Shown here one piece after another: positions 10,295 to 21,310 of a stretch of DNA of 64,000 nt (position 1 is the first letter of the stretch; every line of letters begins with the position of its first letter). The translations under genes and the position numbers were made by a program. The notes below the pieces were generated by a model that saw only the letters and a list, made by a program, of their open reading frames with translations, was not told the DNA's origin and made no database searches. The stretch comes from Dioszegia crocea (taxonomy: Eukaryota; Basidiomycota; Tremellomycetes; Tremellales; Bulleribasidiaceae): assembly GCA_001600615.1 (NCBI GenBank), contig BCKK01000002.1, forward strand, positions 62,001 through 126,000. The letters run 5' to 3'.

Positions 10295-11880
10295 TGAGGA
10301 TTAGGCCTCAAAGCGACTCGACATGTATGTGGAAGTTTGGCAGTGACCGCGGCAGAAATTGAGAACGGCCTTGAAGTGTATCCTTGACTTACCCTCACTG
10401 ACTTACACCGACTCACATAGGCAATCAGTGCCATCATTGACATCGTGAGCAGTCGCCTGGCTTGCCTATGCCACCTGCCGTTGTCTTGCAACCCGAGCGT
10501 GACGGCGGAACACAGGCGGCTTACCGACATCACAACACGAGAAAATTTCTGTGCTGAAGTCTGACGTGCCCTCTGACCCCGGGGCAATACATATAACCTT
10601 GGCTGAATGTTTACCAAGAAACTACAAGCCTATCATCTAGGCATCATCGATTGCCCCACCCAAATTCCGCAACGTCGAAGGGTCGACAGAATTCGAACCG
10701 ACCAGCCACACAGTCCAAACCTTTTTCGCATAAGATTTGGGAACAACAACTGACAACAACCTGCCATCTCATGTACATGTCCAGCCATCTCAATCAAATG
10801 TTCCCACAAACATCCTACAGAGCTTAAAAATTCCAGGCTCCAGACAGTCCCATCGCACGTGCCGAGACTGGCCGGATTGATCGGTTCGGGATGGCTTGGC
10901 ATCGTGCCGTAAGATCAGCTCACTCAACCGGAATCCCGGAGAATTGCTCGAAGCGATCGACGATCCCAGCTGGCTTGGCACAGCGTCATTGCATCATGGT
11001 GACCCCACACCCCCGTTTCTTCCCCTCAGCCTCTTGCATGACCTTGCCTGAGCCTCTCAAGGTGTTGGCACTGAGCGCAGAGCACATATGCGGTCTTCGC
11101 TCCTCGTGACGAAGCCTCGGGCCTGTCATTGCTGCGGTCTGACAATGTTGAGAACATTGCGTTCGGAGGAACGGTTGCAGGGCATTGCATTCACTGTGTG
11201 GCATACTCATTGTGGTTCGGAGGTATCCTCCCAATGAATCTAGTACCCCGGCCACCATTAGCGCAGTGGGGCTGCTGGGAGCACCGGAGAATCATCGGAT
11301 CATCAGAAGCATGGCAGACCTCGCATCATATGCCTCAAAATTGCCACAATCGACCAATAATGCCCAGCTGACAATCGACACCATCGATGCCAAGGCTTGG
11401 GGGCTGACAAGGGGCTCACTTATTAATACCCAAAGAGAGGGTTTATCGATCTGTCACCTATCGTAATATCATCGTAAGACAGCGTAAGACGCAGCGCCGA
11501 GATCTGCAAGTTTCTGTAAGTGGTAACTGCCTATCTAATCAGCCACACCGCCTTCCAATTTGGGGTTTCGCCCAGACAACCGGCAGCTGTCTCGTCCACA
11601 AGGATGTCGTAACCTTACTGCCGGAGCGAAGTGGTCGATTCACGACAACAGACGAGAACCCTTCCATCGTCCAAGCCAAGCCAGGAATCCCCGGCCTATG
11701 TCATGCCAGGGGGTGGCGTATCGTCGAGCCGGTCCGCCATTACAAAGCGAGCCGGTGCCGGTGGAGGACTGAGATATATAAGGAGGACCCACAGCCCCTA
11801 GATTCTGCTTCTTCATCTACAACTTCCCATCTTTCCATTCCAACCACCACACTCCAAACAACCACCACACACATTTCAAA
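10295..11880. other. Long gene-poor intergenic stretch (1.6 kb), promoter of the CHRD gene at its right end
   Basis: Short ORFs occur on both strands but none shows domain motifs or a consistent splice structure. A TATA box (gatatataagg, 11773-11783) precedes the ATG at 11881 by about 105 nt. It is followed by a pyrimidine-rich and then CA-rich leader, typical of strongly expressed fungal genes. I see nothing else I can support. Confidence 0.5.
11773..11783 (+). promoter_or_regulatory. TATA box of the CHRD-domain gene
   Basis: The sequence GATATATAAGG lies about 105 nt before the start codon. A C/T- then CA-rich untranslated leader follows, ending CACACACATTTCAAA before ATG. Confidence 0.6.
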
Positions 11881-12572
11881 ATGAAGTTCTCATCCGTTGC
11901 TATCCTCCCCTTCATCGCTGGCGCCCTCGCCGCCCCCATGAACGACGGCAAGAAGGCCGACGACAAGCCCGCTTACAAGCCCAAGTTTGTCCACTCCTTC
12001 CCCTTCGACTTCACCTCCACCGCCATGGCTTGGGCCGGGCCTGACCAGGTCGTCAACAACTCCCAGGTTGCCGTCCCAGGACTTCCTGCCGGTTACGGAG
12101 AGTTCCAGTTCGGCTTGAACTCTGAGCAGGACATCTTGTGCTACGTAAGTCTTTCCCTCACCTCCTGGAACCCACGCTGACTCCTCAGAACATCTCCGTG
12201 TACATTAAGGGCAACTACTCCTCGCCCGCCGTCACCGCCACCCACATCCACGAGGCCGTCCGTGGCCGTGCTGGACCCCCCCGTATTGCCTTCCCCAACC
12301 CCATCCCCATCAACGGCGAGCCCCTTGACCAGTTCTCGTGGCGCCGATCGGTCGGTTGCTTGACCGGCCCCTTCAGGACTGGTGTCATCACCAACGGCTG
12401 TAAGTCTCCTTCATCCTCATCGTGGTACAGACACTGATTATCCTCAGCCGACACCGGAACCAACTTCACCATTGCCAAGCTTGAGGCCAACCTCGAGGGC
12501 TTCTTCGCCGACACCCACACCGTCGAGTTCCCCGCTGGTGCCATCCGTGGCCAGATTTACTCCAAGAAGTAG
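11881..12572 (+). CDS. Secreted CHRD-domain protein
   Basis: Three exons (11881-12144, 12189-12399, 12448-12572; introns of 44 and 48 nt) give 199 aa. A clear signal peptide, MKFSSVAILPFIAGALAAP, is followed by a short charged linker. The body matches the CHRD fold: ATHIHEAVRGRAGPPRIAFP in the centre and THTVEFPAGAIRGQIYSKK at the end, the HIHxG and FPxGxIRGQ signatures. Sequons NNS, NIS, NYS and NFT suggest N-glycosylation. CHRD proteins are extracellular or cell-surface; their biochemical role in fungi is unknown. Strong codon bias (C-ending codons) and a strong TATA promoter suggest high expression. The start is fixed by the signal peptide. Confidence 0.88.
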
Positions 12573-12936
12573 ATGGCGTAGTCAGTACCTAAAGGACATT
12601 TGCAGGTAGAGGTCTGGTAGATTGAAGGAGAACATTGTTAGGAAGATCAGAAGATTGTCAGATAGTATAATATGGACCATGCAGCCTTTTCACATGGTAC
12701 CCTCAGTTACCCTTATCAGTTCACTCGCCACGTATCGTTGATGCTCACGGATGGTTCGTAGTTTTGATGGTGATGCCGATAGCGAGCATGTGGAAACTGC
12801 GAGTACATACATGCGCGACTCCAGGATGCTGATACAACCAATCGCCCCTCACAGCTTGCTACGACAGGATACAATACCGCAGAGCAGGCTGACTGTCCCG
12901 CCGGCCCTCCAATTACTGGCCACCTCAGAGACCAGA
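12573..12936. other. Intergenic between convergent genes
   Basis: 3' flank of the CHRD gene and 3' flank of the minus-strand gene that ends at 12937. Only short ORFs are present; no structure is recognised. Confidence 0.4.
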
Positions 12937-14270
12937 CTAGGTCTCGCCCCATCTCCTCCGCCTCGCAACGGCCAATTCCGCCAATAGTCTGTTCGCATCC
13001 TCATATCTCCGCCTCGTTTCCGCCTCTTGGCTACTCAATGGCCAGTCCTCTAGCACCTCCATTCCCGAATCTTCCCCGTCTTCTCCCACATCGGTGGCGT
13101 CCTGATCGTCGTACTCGATATGTGTTGTGTCACTCGCCGCCATACCGCCAAATGGTGAAGATTGGGGGAATTGGGTAGATCCAGCAGACGGTGGATTGTC
13201 TCGGTAAGGGGCTGGGTTAGGGTTTTGGGTATATGGATGATATGAGGATTGATTTTGGCGGACAGGCGTCACGATAGGGTAGATGTTAGGGTTGGGTGGG
13301 GTTGTAAAGTTTGTAGTCCGGTGTCTGTGCTGATATCGTCAATGCCGCTCCTTGTATCACAGAACTTGCGTGGTATCAAACTCACTATGCTGTAAAGTAC
13401 AGAATTTTCATTCGCGTATTCTCCCCACTCCCTTCCAAGCTCGTCATCTCCCCAGCCTTCCTCTTCTTGCATCGCCGGTGCCTCCGAGACGGGTGTCTCC
13501 ATCCCATTTACAGCCGTCACGCCACTTGACGCGCGGAAAGGACTGGAACCGGGCGCCTGATGATGTATCGGTGATGATGACATTGTGGACTGCCGGCCAA
13601 AGGGAAGAACAGGTTGCGAGTGAGCGCGACCATGTTCGACGGAATAAGGGGATGATCCGTGATTGGGATGGAAGTTGGATTGTGGGGGAGGTTGGGAGGT
13701 GGACGGGAAGGCGGATGTCGCGGAGTTCCCCGAGGGATTTGTTTGGGATGAAGAAGGGGCATTGAGATGCTGCCATTGACGGCTACGCCGTCCGTTGACT
13801 CCTGCACGAGACAGCCAGGATGTCGAACTTTCGGGTTGGTCAGAGACCTCAGTGGCGGGCGCGTTGGGGTACGCGTAGGCGCCGGGCATGGGAAATGAGT
13901 CCGAGCTGAACGAAGCTTGGCGACGCCGCCGCTTGATCAACATGTCGAGAGGAGATGCGAGGTCGACGTACTCGGCAGGAAGGGGAGGAGATGGGGAGCG
14001 AGGCCGCTTGGCCCGGGGACACGGGGCGAACATGGCGTGGACAGGACTCGGCGGAGTTTGACTTCCAAAGGTTTCTCCGACCAGGATGTTCTGAGAGGAG
14101 TCGCGCGGCAGATATGACCCCGAAGAAGGGGATGGAAGGTGAGGGATGTTGGATAGTGGTAGATGTAGATATCGCGTATGGGAAGTGGTTGACGAAGCTA
14201 TGGTCTTCGTGTCTTGGACCGCTTTTGTAGGAGGCACGCATTTACGTAACGCGATCAGCAAACCTTTCAA
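12937..14270 (-). CDS. Disordered protein of unknown function
   Basis: Two exons, 13386-14270 and 12937-13329, with a 56-nt intron. The product is 425 aa if it starts at 14270, or 346 aa from the Met at 14033 (MFAPCPRAKRPRSPSPP), which I find equally likely. Most of it is Ser/Pro-rich. Near the start lies EYVDLASPLDMLIKRRRRQ, whose basic run could be a nuclear localisation signal. An acidic stretch (EEEGWGDDELGREWGEY) comes before the intron. The C-terminus is a charged helix (QEAETRRRYEDANRLLAEL, ending RRRRWGET). No family is recognised. It is divergent from TRF4 with a very short shared promoter (about 120 nt, or 355 nt if the inner start is used). Confidence 0.65.
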
Positions 14271-14388
14271 AAAGTTGCACCTTGTAGCATTGTTGACCTT
14301 GACCCATACCTCGCAATAGACAGCTGGGACATCTATACCTAGTCATATAAGCCTCGTAGCCGAGACTGAACCGGTATCTTCGCTCAAA

Positions 14389-17227
14389 ATGGCCACCGAA
14401 AGCGCCGCCAACGATTTCCAGCGAGGCGACGATTTTATCTCGTTCGGCGGTGGCGAGGCATCAACATCGAGCGGCCCGAGCTCTGCTGGTCCATCTCGCT
14501 TGCCGCTGAGCTCAGCCGACCGAGCTATTCTCGATAAGAAGGCGGGCTTGAATAAATCAGGCGGCAAGGCGAAGGCGCAGGGACAAGGGCAAGGTCAGGC
14601 GCGGGAGAAGAAGAACAAGCAGGAGAAGAAGAGCACGAAGGGAAAGGGCAAGGAGAAGGAAAAAGATGCTTCCTCAAATCAGGCAGGGGGCAGCTCGGGG
14701 AAGAAGCGTGCCAGAGGAGCCGACGATCCTGTTGGGCCCAAAAACCTGAAAGAGGAGCGAAGGGCGGCGGAAAGACATGCTCCTTGGACGGATCTGGTCG
14801 ATTGGGAATCATGTCAAGATCCCGCAGAAATGTACGCTGTTCTATCGCATCTTATACCAGCTCATTCGGGATTTGGTGTCTGACATATTGCTGACTTCCA
14901 GGCTGAATGCTGAGATCGACGCCTTCTATCGGCATGTCTCGCCAACCAAAGCAGAGTACGAAGTCCGGCTATTCATGATTGAGCTCATCACTCGAGCCAT
15001 CATGCGTCTCTGGCCTGATGCAGAGGTCACTCCTTTCGGGTCATGGCAGACGCAACTGTATCTTCCTCACGGGTAGGTCACTGTATCTGATTTGAAGATC
15101 GAGGCTGTACTGATCATCCAAGCGATATCGATCTGGTTGTCAGCACGAAACACCTCAATGAAGCCAATAAGGGTCGAATGCTAGCCGAGCTGGCGAGAGC
15201 GATGCGTATGGCACATTTGACCGACGTTGTTGCTATAATAGCCAAGGCCAGAGTTCCAATCATCAAATTTGTGACTACAGAGGGTGAGTCTTCGTTTTAG
15301 GTATCGTCAGCCAGACCCGATTCTAATTCTCACAGGCAAGCTCAACGTCGATATATCGCTCAACCAGACGAATGGCATATCCGCAGGTCAGATCATCAAC
15401 CAGTATCTCGACGTCCTACCAGGCTGCCGCCAGCTCATCTTGGTCGTCAAGGCTTTCCTGAGCCAACGGAGTATGAATGAGGTGTACACTGGTGGATTGG
15501 GAAGTTATGCCGTGATCTGCCTGGTCATATCTTTCCTACAAGTCAGTCACACCTCTTTCCAGATATCAATATCCCAGTCAAGACTGAACAACAGCTCCAT
15601 CCTAAGCTTCGACGGGCAGATCTCGACCCCGAGCAGAATCTCGGTACCCTCCTCGTTGAATTCTTCGAGCTTTACGGACGAAATTTCAGCTATGACGAAG
15701 TTGGAATATCCATTCGGCGCGGTGGATCATACTTTACCAAGAGGTCTAGGAACTGGTACAAGCAGACACAGCCTTATTTGTTGTGTATCGAGGATCCACA
15801 AGATCGAGGTGAGTCTATTTACATGTTCTCCCAACCGTGGCTGATTTGACAGACAATGACATCTCGTCCGGATCTTTCGGGATACGGCAGGTGAAAAGCA
15901 CACTGTCGGGTGCATATGAGATGTTGCAGGCCAGGTTATTTGAGCGGGCGGAGCAGCTGAGCGGCCGGCGATCTGGGCGGTATGAAAGTAGCTGGGATCC
16001 CGACGAGATGAGCATCTTGACTGGCGTTATGGGCATTACCAAGGAAGTGAGTCTCCGCTGGACTTGGACCTCGTCAGCCGCTGACTCTGACAGACGCAAA
16101 AGCACCGACGCGAGCTGCAGCGCCTGCATGAAGAAGGTCGACTTCAGCGAATGCTCTCTATCCCCCCTCACGCCTCTCCTGAAGGCTATGTCCAAAATTA
16201 CAAACCGCCCTTGGTCATCGGTATGAAGCGGAGCACTGGCTCGATCCGTCTCGATGGCACAGGCACGAGCACAGGGACGAGTACGAGTAGGGGACCGGAT
16301 GGGGAGGGACCGCCGGCCAAGAAGAAGAGGAAAAGCACCGATGGGCTTGCTGCGGTAATGCTGGATGATGAAATCGAGGAGGGAGAGATAGGATGGGAGA
16401 TGTTTGACGAGGATGAGGATGATGAGGAAGATGACTCTGAAGACAGTGATGATGATGATTCAGAGGGGGAGAAGGTTCGAATAGGGGGAAAAGCTGGCAA
16501 GCAGGTCAAGACCAAAGCGGGAGTGGTGGATGATGAGGACGATGACGATGACTCGGTCAAAGACGACGAGCACGAGTTGGAGGACGAAGATGAAGAGGAG
16601 GATGAAGTTGAAGGGGCTCTGCTTAAAAATCGAAGCGACCACTCCGCCTCCTCCGGCGTCCTAGTCATCGAATCGTCAGACGAGGAGGACGATCCGATCC
16701 CTTCCATCCCTGCGACCACATCCGTCCGCCAAAACATCAATAGAATCAGGGCAGATTCATCCGTATCGCAAGACTCGGACGATTTCGAGATCCAGCCGGC
16801 ATCTGCATCTCGGGCGAATGCTGAAGACGACTCGAGATACACTGTTTTGAAGAAGGGTACACCGGCAAAGGGCGCGAATGGAGGCAGCAAAGTGGGGAAG
16901 ACTCGGAGAACGACCAAAGAGGAATTGGTGTTGGTCTCAGATTCGGACGTCTCGTCGTCTGGGTCCTCGATCGTTGCGCTCAGCCGACCCCCGTCGGCCC
17001 CGGAGCGGAAAGAGGAATCTGCGGCAGCGCCCTCAGCTGGGTCAAAGGTCGACGGTGATGGTTCGCGGCGCAAAGGAGGTGCCAAGGGGCAGGCGGTTGA
17101 TGGATCTGGAGGGGTGGGAAAGAAGGAGAAGAGAGATTTCTGGTTGGCGAAGGCTGGAAAGAGGGACGAGGACGAGGATGATGAGGAGGACGCATTTGGC
17201 GAGGGAGGGGATTTCGTCCGGCTTTGA
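14389..17227 (+). CDS. TRF4: Non-canonical poly(A) polymerase, TRF4/5 (PAPD5) type
   Basis: Seven exons (14389-14831, 14902-15072, 15123-15283, 15336-15541, 15595-15808, 15853-16046, 16094-17227) give 840 aa. After a low-complexity basic N-terminus (GQGQGQ and Lys/Glu runs) comes HAPWTDLVDWESC, then the nucleotidyltransferase core: VTPFGSWQTQLYLPHGDIDL with the GS and DxD catalytic motif, and KLNVDISLNQTNGI with the third Asp. The PAP-associated part has YLDVLPGCRQLILVVKAFL, GGLGSYAVICLVISFLQ and IEDPQDRDNDISSGSFGI. Trf4/5 enzymes are the polymerase of the nuclear TRAMP complex, which tags aberrant RNAs for the exosome. The last exon adds about 340 residues with KKKRK and a long Asp/Glu/Ser-rich tail, longer than in yeast Trf4. 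The start is the first ATG after the divergent promoter. Confidence 0.9.
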
Positions 17228-17419
17228 AGAGCGGACGGATGGGTTTGACGCCGACATTACATCTGTGCAGAACTCGGATAGAAGAAGATCATGTAGCATT
17301 GACAAATTAAGACTAGCTTGATCTTGGGCGATGTGCACTCTTCAGTAAAGCGAGCGTTCGACGCGATCGCAGCTGGGTCCCGAAGTGTTCGAAGCAATAC
17401 ATCTAAGCGCCGTCTATAA

Positions 17420-20400
17420 TCACACCGGTGGTTGGGCTGGATGTCCTCCTCTCTCCTCATCCAGCTCATACTCCATCGCCTCTTCCACGCCGCTCCTCCC
17501 ACTTCTAGGCCCCGTCCTGAAACGATCTACAGCCCTTCCTAGCCCACCCGCTCTCTGCGTAACCCACCTCAGCCCTTCTTCTAATGTCGCCTCTAATCCG
17601 TCTCCGGCCCTAGGATCAGCCACCGGCTCCCAGTCTCCTCCCGCTCCCGCCGTGACCCAACTACTGGCTGAGTCTGCGCGCGTATGACCAGCTTCTCGAG
17701 GTGGCAGGGAAGTAGAGAGAGGGATGGCATCTAGTGCGTGTTGATGTTCAACCTGTGCTTCGTATCGCAGGACGTCTTTGACTGTAACGAGCCCGACGAG
17801 GTGTCCCTCGTTGGCGACAAGGATGACCCGAGGACTACACATTGTCAGCTGTAGCTCGCATTTTGTGTGATCCAGGATGACTCACCCCATTCTCCGAAAG
17901 AGCTGCATGACAATCTCCAGCGGCATCTTTGGGGAAACAGTCAATGGTGTCTGATCAGTCAGCCCAAGTCGCACCCAGTACCGTGATGACTCACTTCATC
18001 GACATATTGTCCAAAGTCCACTTGCTCAGCTACCACACCACTCGTCCTCCATTCCCCAGCCCCGGCTTCCAATTGACCCCCTACTCCTCTTCTTATCGAT
18101 GGACTTGAGAGAGGCACAGCGCCACCTTTCCTACCCGGGATGACGATATCAGGCTGCGCCAGAAACCCATTCTCGTCCGCTTCGGTAGTCGGAGTACATT
18201 CAAACGAGCAGATGGCTGATTCCGACACATTTCGCGTCCGGCGGGCTTTCTCTGTAAGTCGCGTCAGCCACCACTCGGTGATTCGCAAATCCACATTGTA
18301 CCCAAGATACTCACCTAGCGCATATCGTAATTCTGCTTTACTGACTATTCCGACGATAGTACGGTCATATTCGCTCCGAATGACGGGGAAACCTTGATAG
18401 CTGGTACTTTGCACAATCTCCTCTGCCTGCTTCAGCTTGACCCTTAATTACAGTATCAGATATAAGCAGCACCGACCTATCTCCTGTATGGGCATCCCGT
18501 CGGCGCGCATCATTACAATGCTTCGCTTCATCACGTTTCCAACTGCGTCTAGTCAGCTTGTTATTGAACTGTCGACCGCCACTTCAGACTCACTAGGCTC
18601 GATGAAAGCATGATCTCCCGAATCCTTGTCTTCTTTCTCTAGGAAAGGGTAGCCGTTGAAGCGTATCATCTGATCTGCGATACCTCCGCCACCGAACGAG
18701 TCACTGACGGCTTTGGTGACTAGCAGCACCATCTGTAACGAGTCAGGGTGATTCACAGGCACGGATCGGCAAGACGCGACTTAACATTGTGGGCAAAATG
18801 TACGTCAAAGCGCCAGTCAACTCAAACATGATGACCACGACCGTGACGGTCAACTTGGTAACCCCTCTACGTGTCGTCAGCTCTTGCCCTGTGCCAAATA
18901 CGGCGCGTCGACACTCACCCTAGGCAAGCTGCCGCACCCAAGAAGGCATACGTCCCAGGCGTGATGCAAGGCGCATCAGGCTGGCAGACAGCGAACCAAG
19001 GTGCCTCGGGAAATGCACTGTGTACCATTAGCTCTGGTCACTCTGTAGAGACTTGTACTTTCGAGGCTGGATAAGAGACTCACGTGTGCATAGCCTTCAT
19101 CAGGATTCCGACCATCCGCCCAAACATCGCACCGACCGCCATGGAGGGCACGAAAATTCCGCAGGGGACTTTGCAGCCGTAAGAAATGATGACTAGGGCA
19201 GTCCGGACGATAGTGCCGAGTAGCAGAGAGTTGACCATCCGCCATTGTGCTGACGTCCTGTTTTGGGTCAGCATTTACAGTATGGGACAGGGCAAGACGT
19301 ACTGGCACAACCCGTGTTTATCACCTCCACCTTCGCATTCCCTGAACAAGATCTCCATGCACTCTGTCATGTCGATTCGCAGGAATCGATTCAGATACCC
19401 AATCACAGCAGTCAGCGATGCAAGGGAAACGGCTTCGAGAACGCCGTGGTCTTTTAGGTGTTTCCGACGAAATGCAGCTACTTGGAGGTTGAACTTGATG
19501 ACGAAAACTCCATATAGACCCTGCGCGATCAGCACATATCAGGGTCAAGGCGAAGAAGCGCTTACCCCGAATACTCCGATGGTGAGATATGCTGGGATCT
19601 CAAAGTAATGCCAATCTCGATCGTAGGAGACTGTAAAGAGGACGAGCTTCCCTGTGCGGAATGGGTCCATAGACTAGATTCGTTAGGTGCTGAGATGCAA
19701 GGCTTAATTGATGACTCACTGCCAAGGTGAAAGTCGCCACTAAAGCGCAGACAAAACTCTGCCACATTGTCCTAGTTGAGAAAGCTTGGTTCATTTCCTC
19801 AATCGAGAAGAGAACACCTCCGATAGGCGAACCAAAAGCCACAGCTACACCAGCAGCGCTAGCAGAGGTAACGATATCCCTCATCTTCGCTGTGTCATCA
19901 GCAGGATACTGACAATCTTGACAAATCGCGACTTACAGGCACTGCGGTCATATCTCTGGAATAGGCGTCCGATGACATTTCCTATTCCGCAGGCATAATG
20001 AACCGAAGGACCCTCTTTGCCAACCGACAAGCCAGAGGCGATTGTTAGAGGCTGAATGTGGTCAGCTGGTGTGCCCCAGCAGCTGGGGGAGGCAGAACGA
20101 ACCAAAGTGATTGCCTTTACCGCAGTAGTTGCTGCCGACAAGAAGTTCTTGATGATGAATCCGCCCAAGATGCACTTGATTTCCGATATACCAGATCCGG
20201 CCGCGTATGGCGCAAAGCCCTTGACGATGTTCGACGCAGAGAATGAGAAAATAGCCTAGACTTTCAGCTTACACTCCTTGATACGCCATCAATTGACTCA
20301 CAGCAAAGAAGATATAAGCCATATATCTGAAAGGCTCAACACCTCCCCAATTCCGCCATTCCGCACAGCCCTCGCCTTCGTCCGAGACCTCAAGACAGCA

Positions 20401-20986
20401 GAACTTCCGATTGAGCCACCATCCAGTCGTGCAGTATCCCAGCTTGATGTCTGACAGCCAGACAGAAATGACGGATATGAGAGCCATAGTCATTCCTATA
20501 GCAACACCTGTCGACCGATTAGCGGCATAACTCGATGCAGAACAGACATCACCCACCGACCAGAGAAATGACCACCCAGGTCTCTCCTTCTTCCAGTGTC
20601 TTGGCTACTGTTCGACCTGCATACCCTACTGGGCCCTTTAAGCGGCTCAGCCGAGCGGTGAGGGAGTTTGTATTTGGCGGTGCGAGGACACGGGCATATC
20701 GTTCTCGAAGCGAGTCTTGGACCCAATCTGTCGGGCCAGAGTCAGTGCGTTTACGGCGGTCCAGATTGGAGTCAGAGCATACCAACAGTTGAGAAGTCCT
20801 CATAGCGCCTGCATCGTAAGGATATGCATCTGAGATATAGATGGACCAAGCTCACTTAACCTGGCTCAGCTCCTGCTCGACCTCCTCGGCCTCGATATCC
20901 AAGTCCGCCGAATCAGCGCCATCCATCAGTGGACTCGTTATCCGACTGGGTCCCTCCCCCCTATCTGGTTCTGGAGGATAGGCCAT
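17420..20986 (-). CDS. GEF1: CLC-family chloride/proton exchanger
   Basis: A gene with many short introns. The N-terminus is [12 protein letters not shown]...; an upstream in-frame ATG at 21082 is possible. The membrane core has the three CLC selectivity blocks: [26 protein letters not shown] and [18 protein letters not shown]. Both the gating Glu (GKEGP) and the proton Glu (IEE) are present, which marks an exchanger rather than a channel. The C-terminal part has two CBS regions ([20 protein letters not shown] and [20 protein letters not shown]), followed by a variable tail ending HPAQPPV. Fungal Gef1-type proteins act in Golgi/vacuolar acidification and copper loading; the Cryptococcus homologue supports laccase. 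Convergent with TRF4 and divergent from the PNUTS-like gene. Confidence 0.9.
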
Positions 20987-21310
20987 GGTGTCAAAGTACA
21001 AGTGATGCATGCTTCGATATTTGTTGCTTCTCCAAGCTGCCACTCTGACTTCGAACGCGTCGACGGTCATCGCCGCTTGCACATCATCACCCGCGCTAAA
21101 GCTTCCCGTCGTTGTCCCCTCCTTCTCTCTTCATTCTACATTCCGCGTCTATATACTGGGACTATCGTGCTGTCCTTGGTAGCCGTGTCGTGTGAACCGT
21201 ATATAGTTACATAGCGCGACTGACTGTTTGTATTGGTTCCCGTCGAGAGAAGGGGAGTAACAAACACGAGGTGGCGGGTATTATATTTCGGAACACCTCA
21301 GAAGAGAATC
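20987..21310. other. Divergent promoter region between CLC and PNUTS-like genes
   Basis: About 324 nt. The minus frame stays open to 21082, so the CLC N-terminus may start up to 32 codons earlier. No clear TATA box on either side. Confidence 0.4.

Noticed and set aside
10685..10705. tRNA B-box-like GGTTCGAATTC on the minus strand
   Set aside because: The flanking bases do not pair into a T-arm and no acceptor stem or anticodon arm can be drawn.
10625..11258. Set of 60-90 codon ORFs on both strands upstream of the CHRD gene
   Set aside because: None has a supporting start context, domain or intron structure; treated as intergenic.
16198..17085. 295-codon Ser-rich minus-strand ORF
   Set aside because: Mirror of the Asp/Glu-rich tail of TRF4 (GAN codons read as NTC); not a gene.
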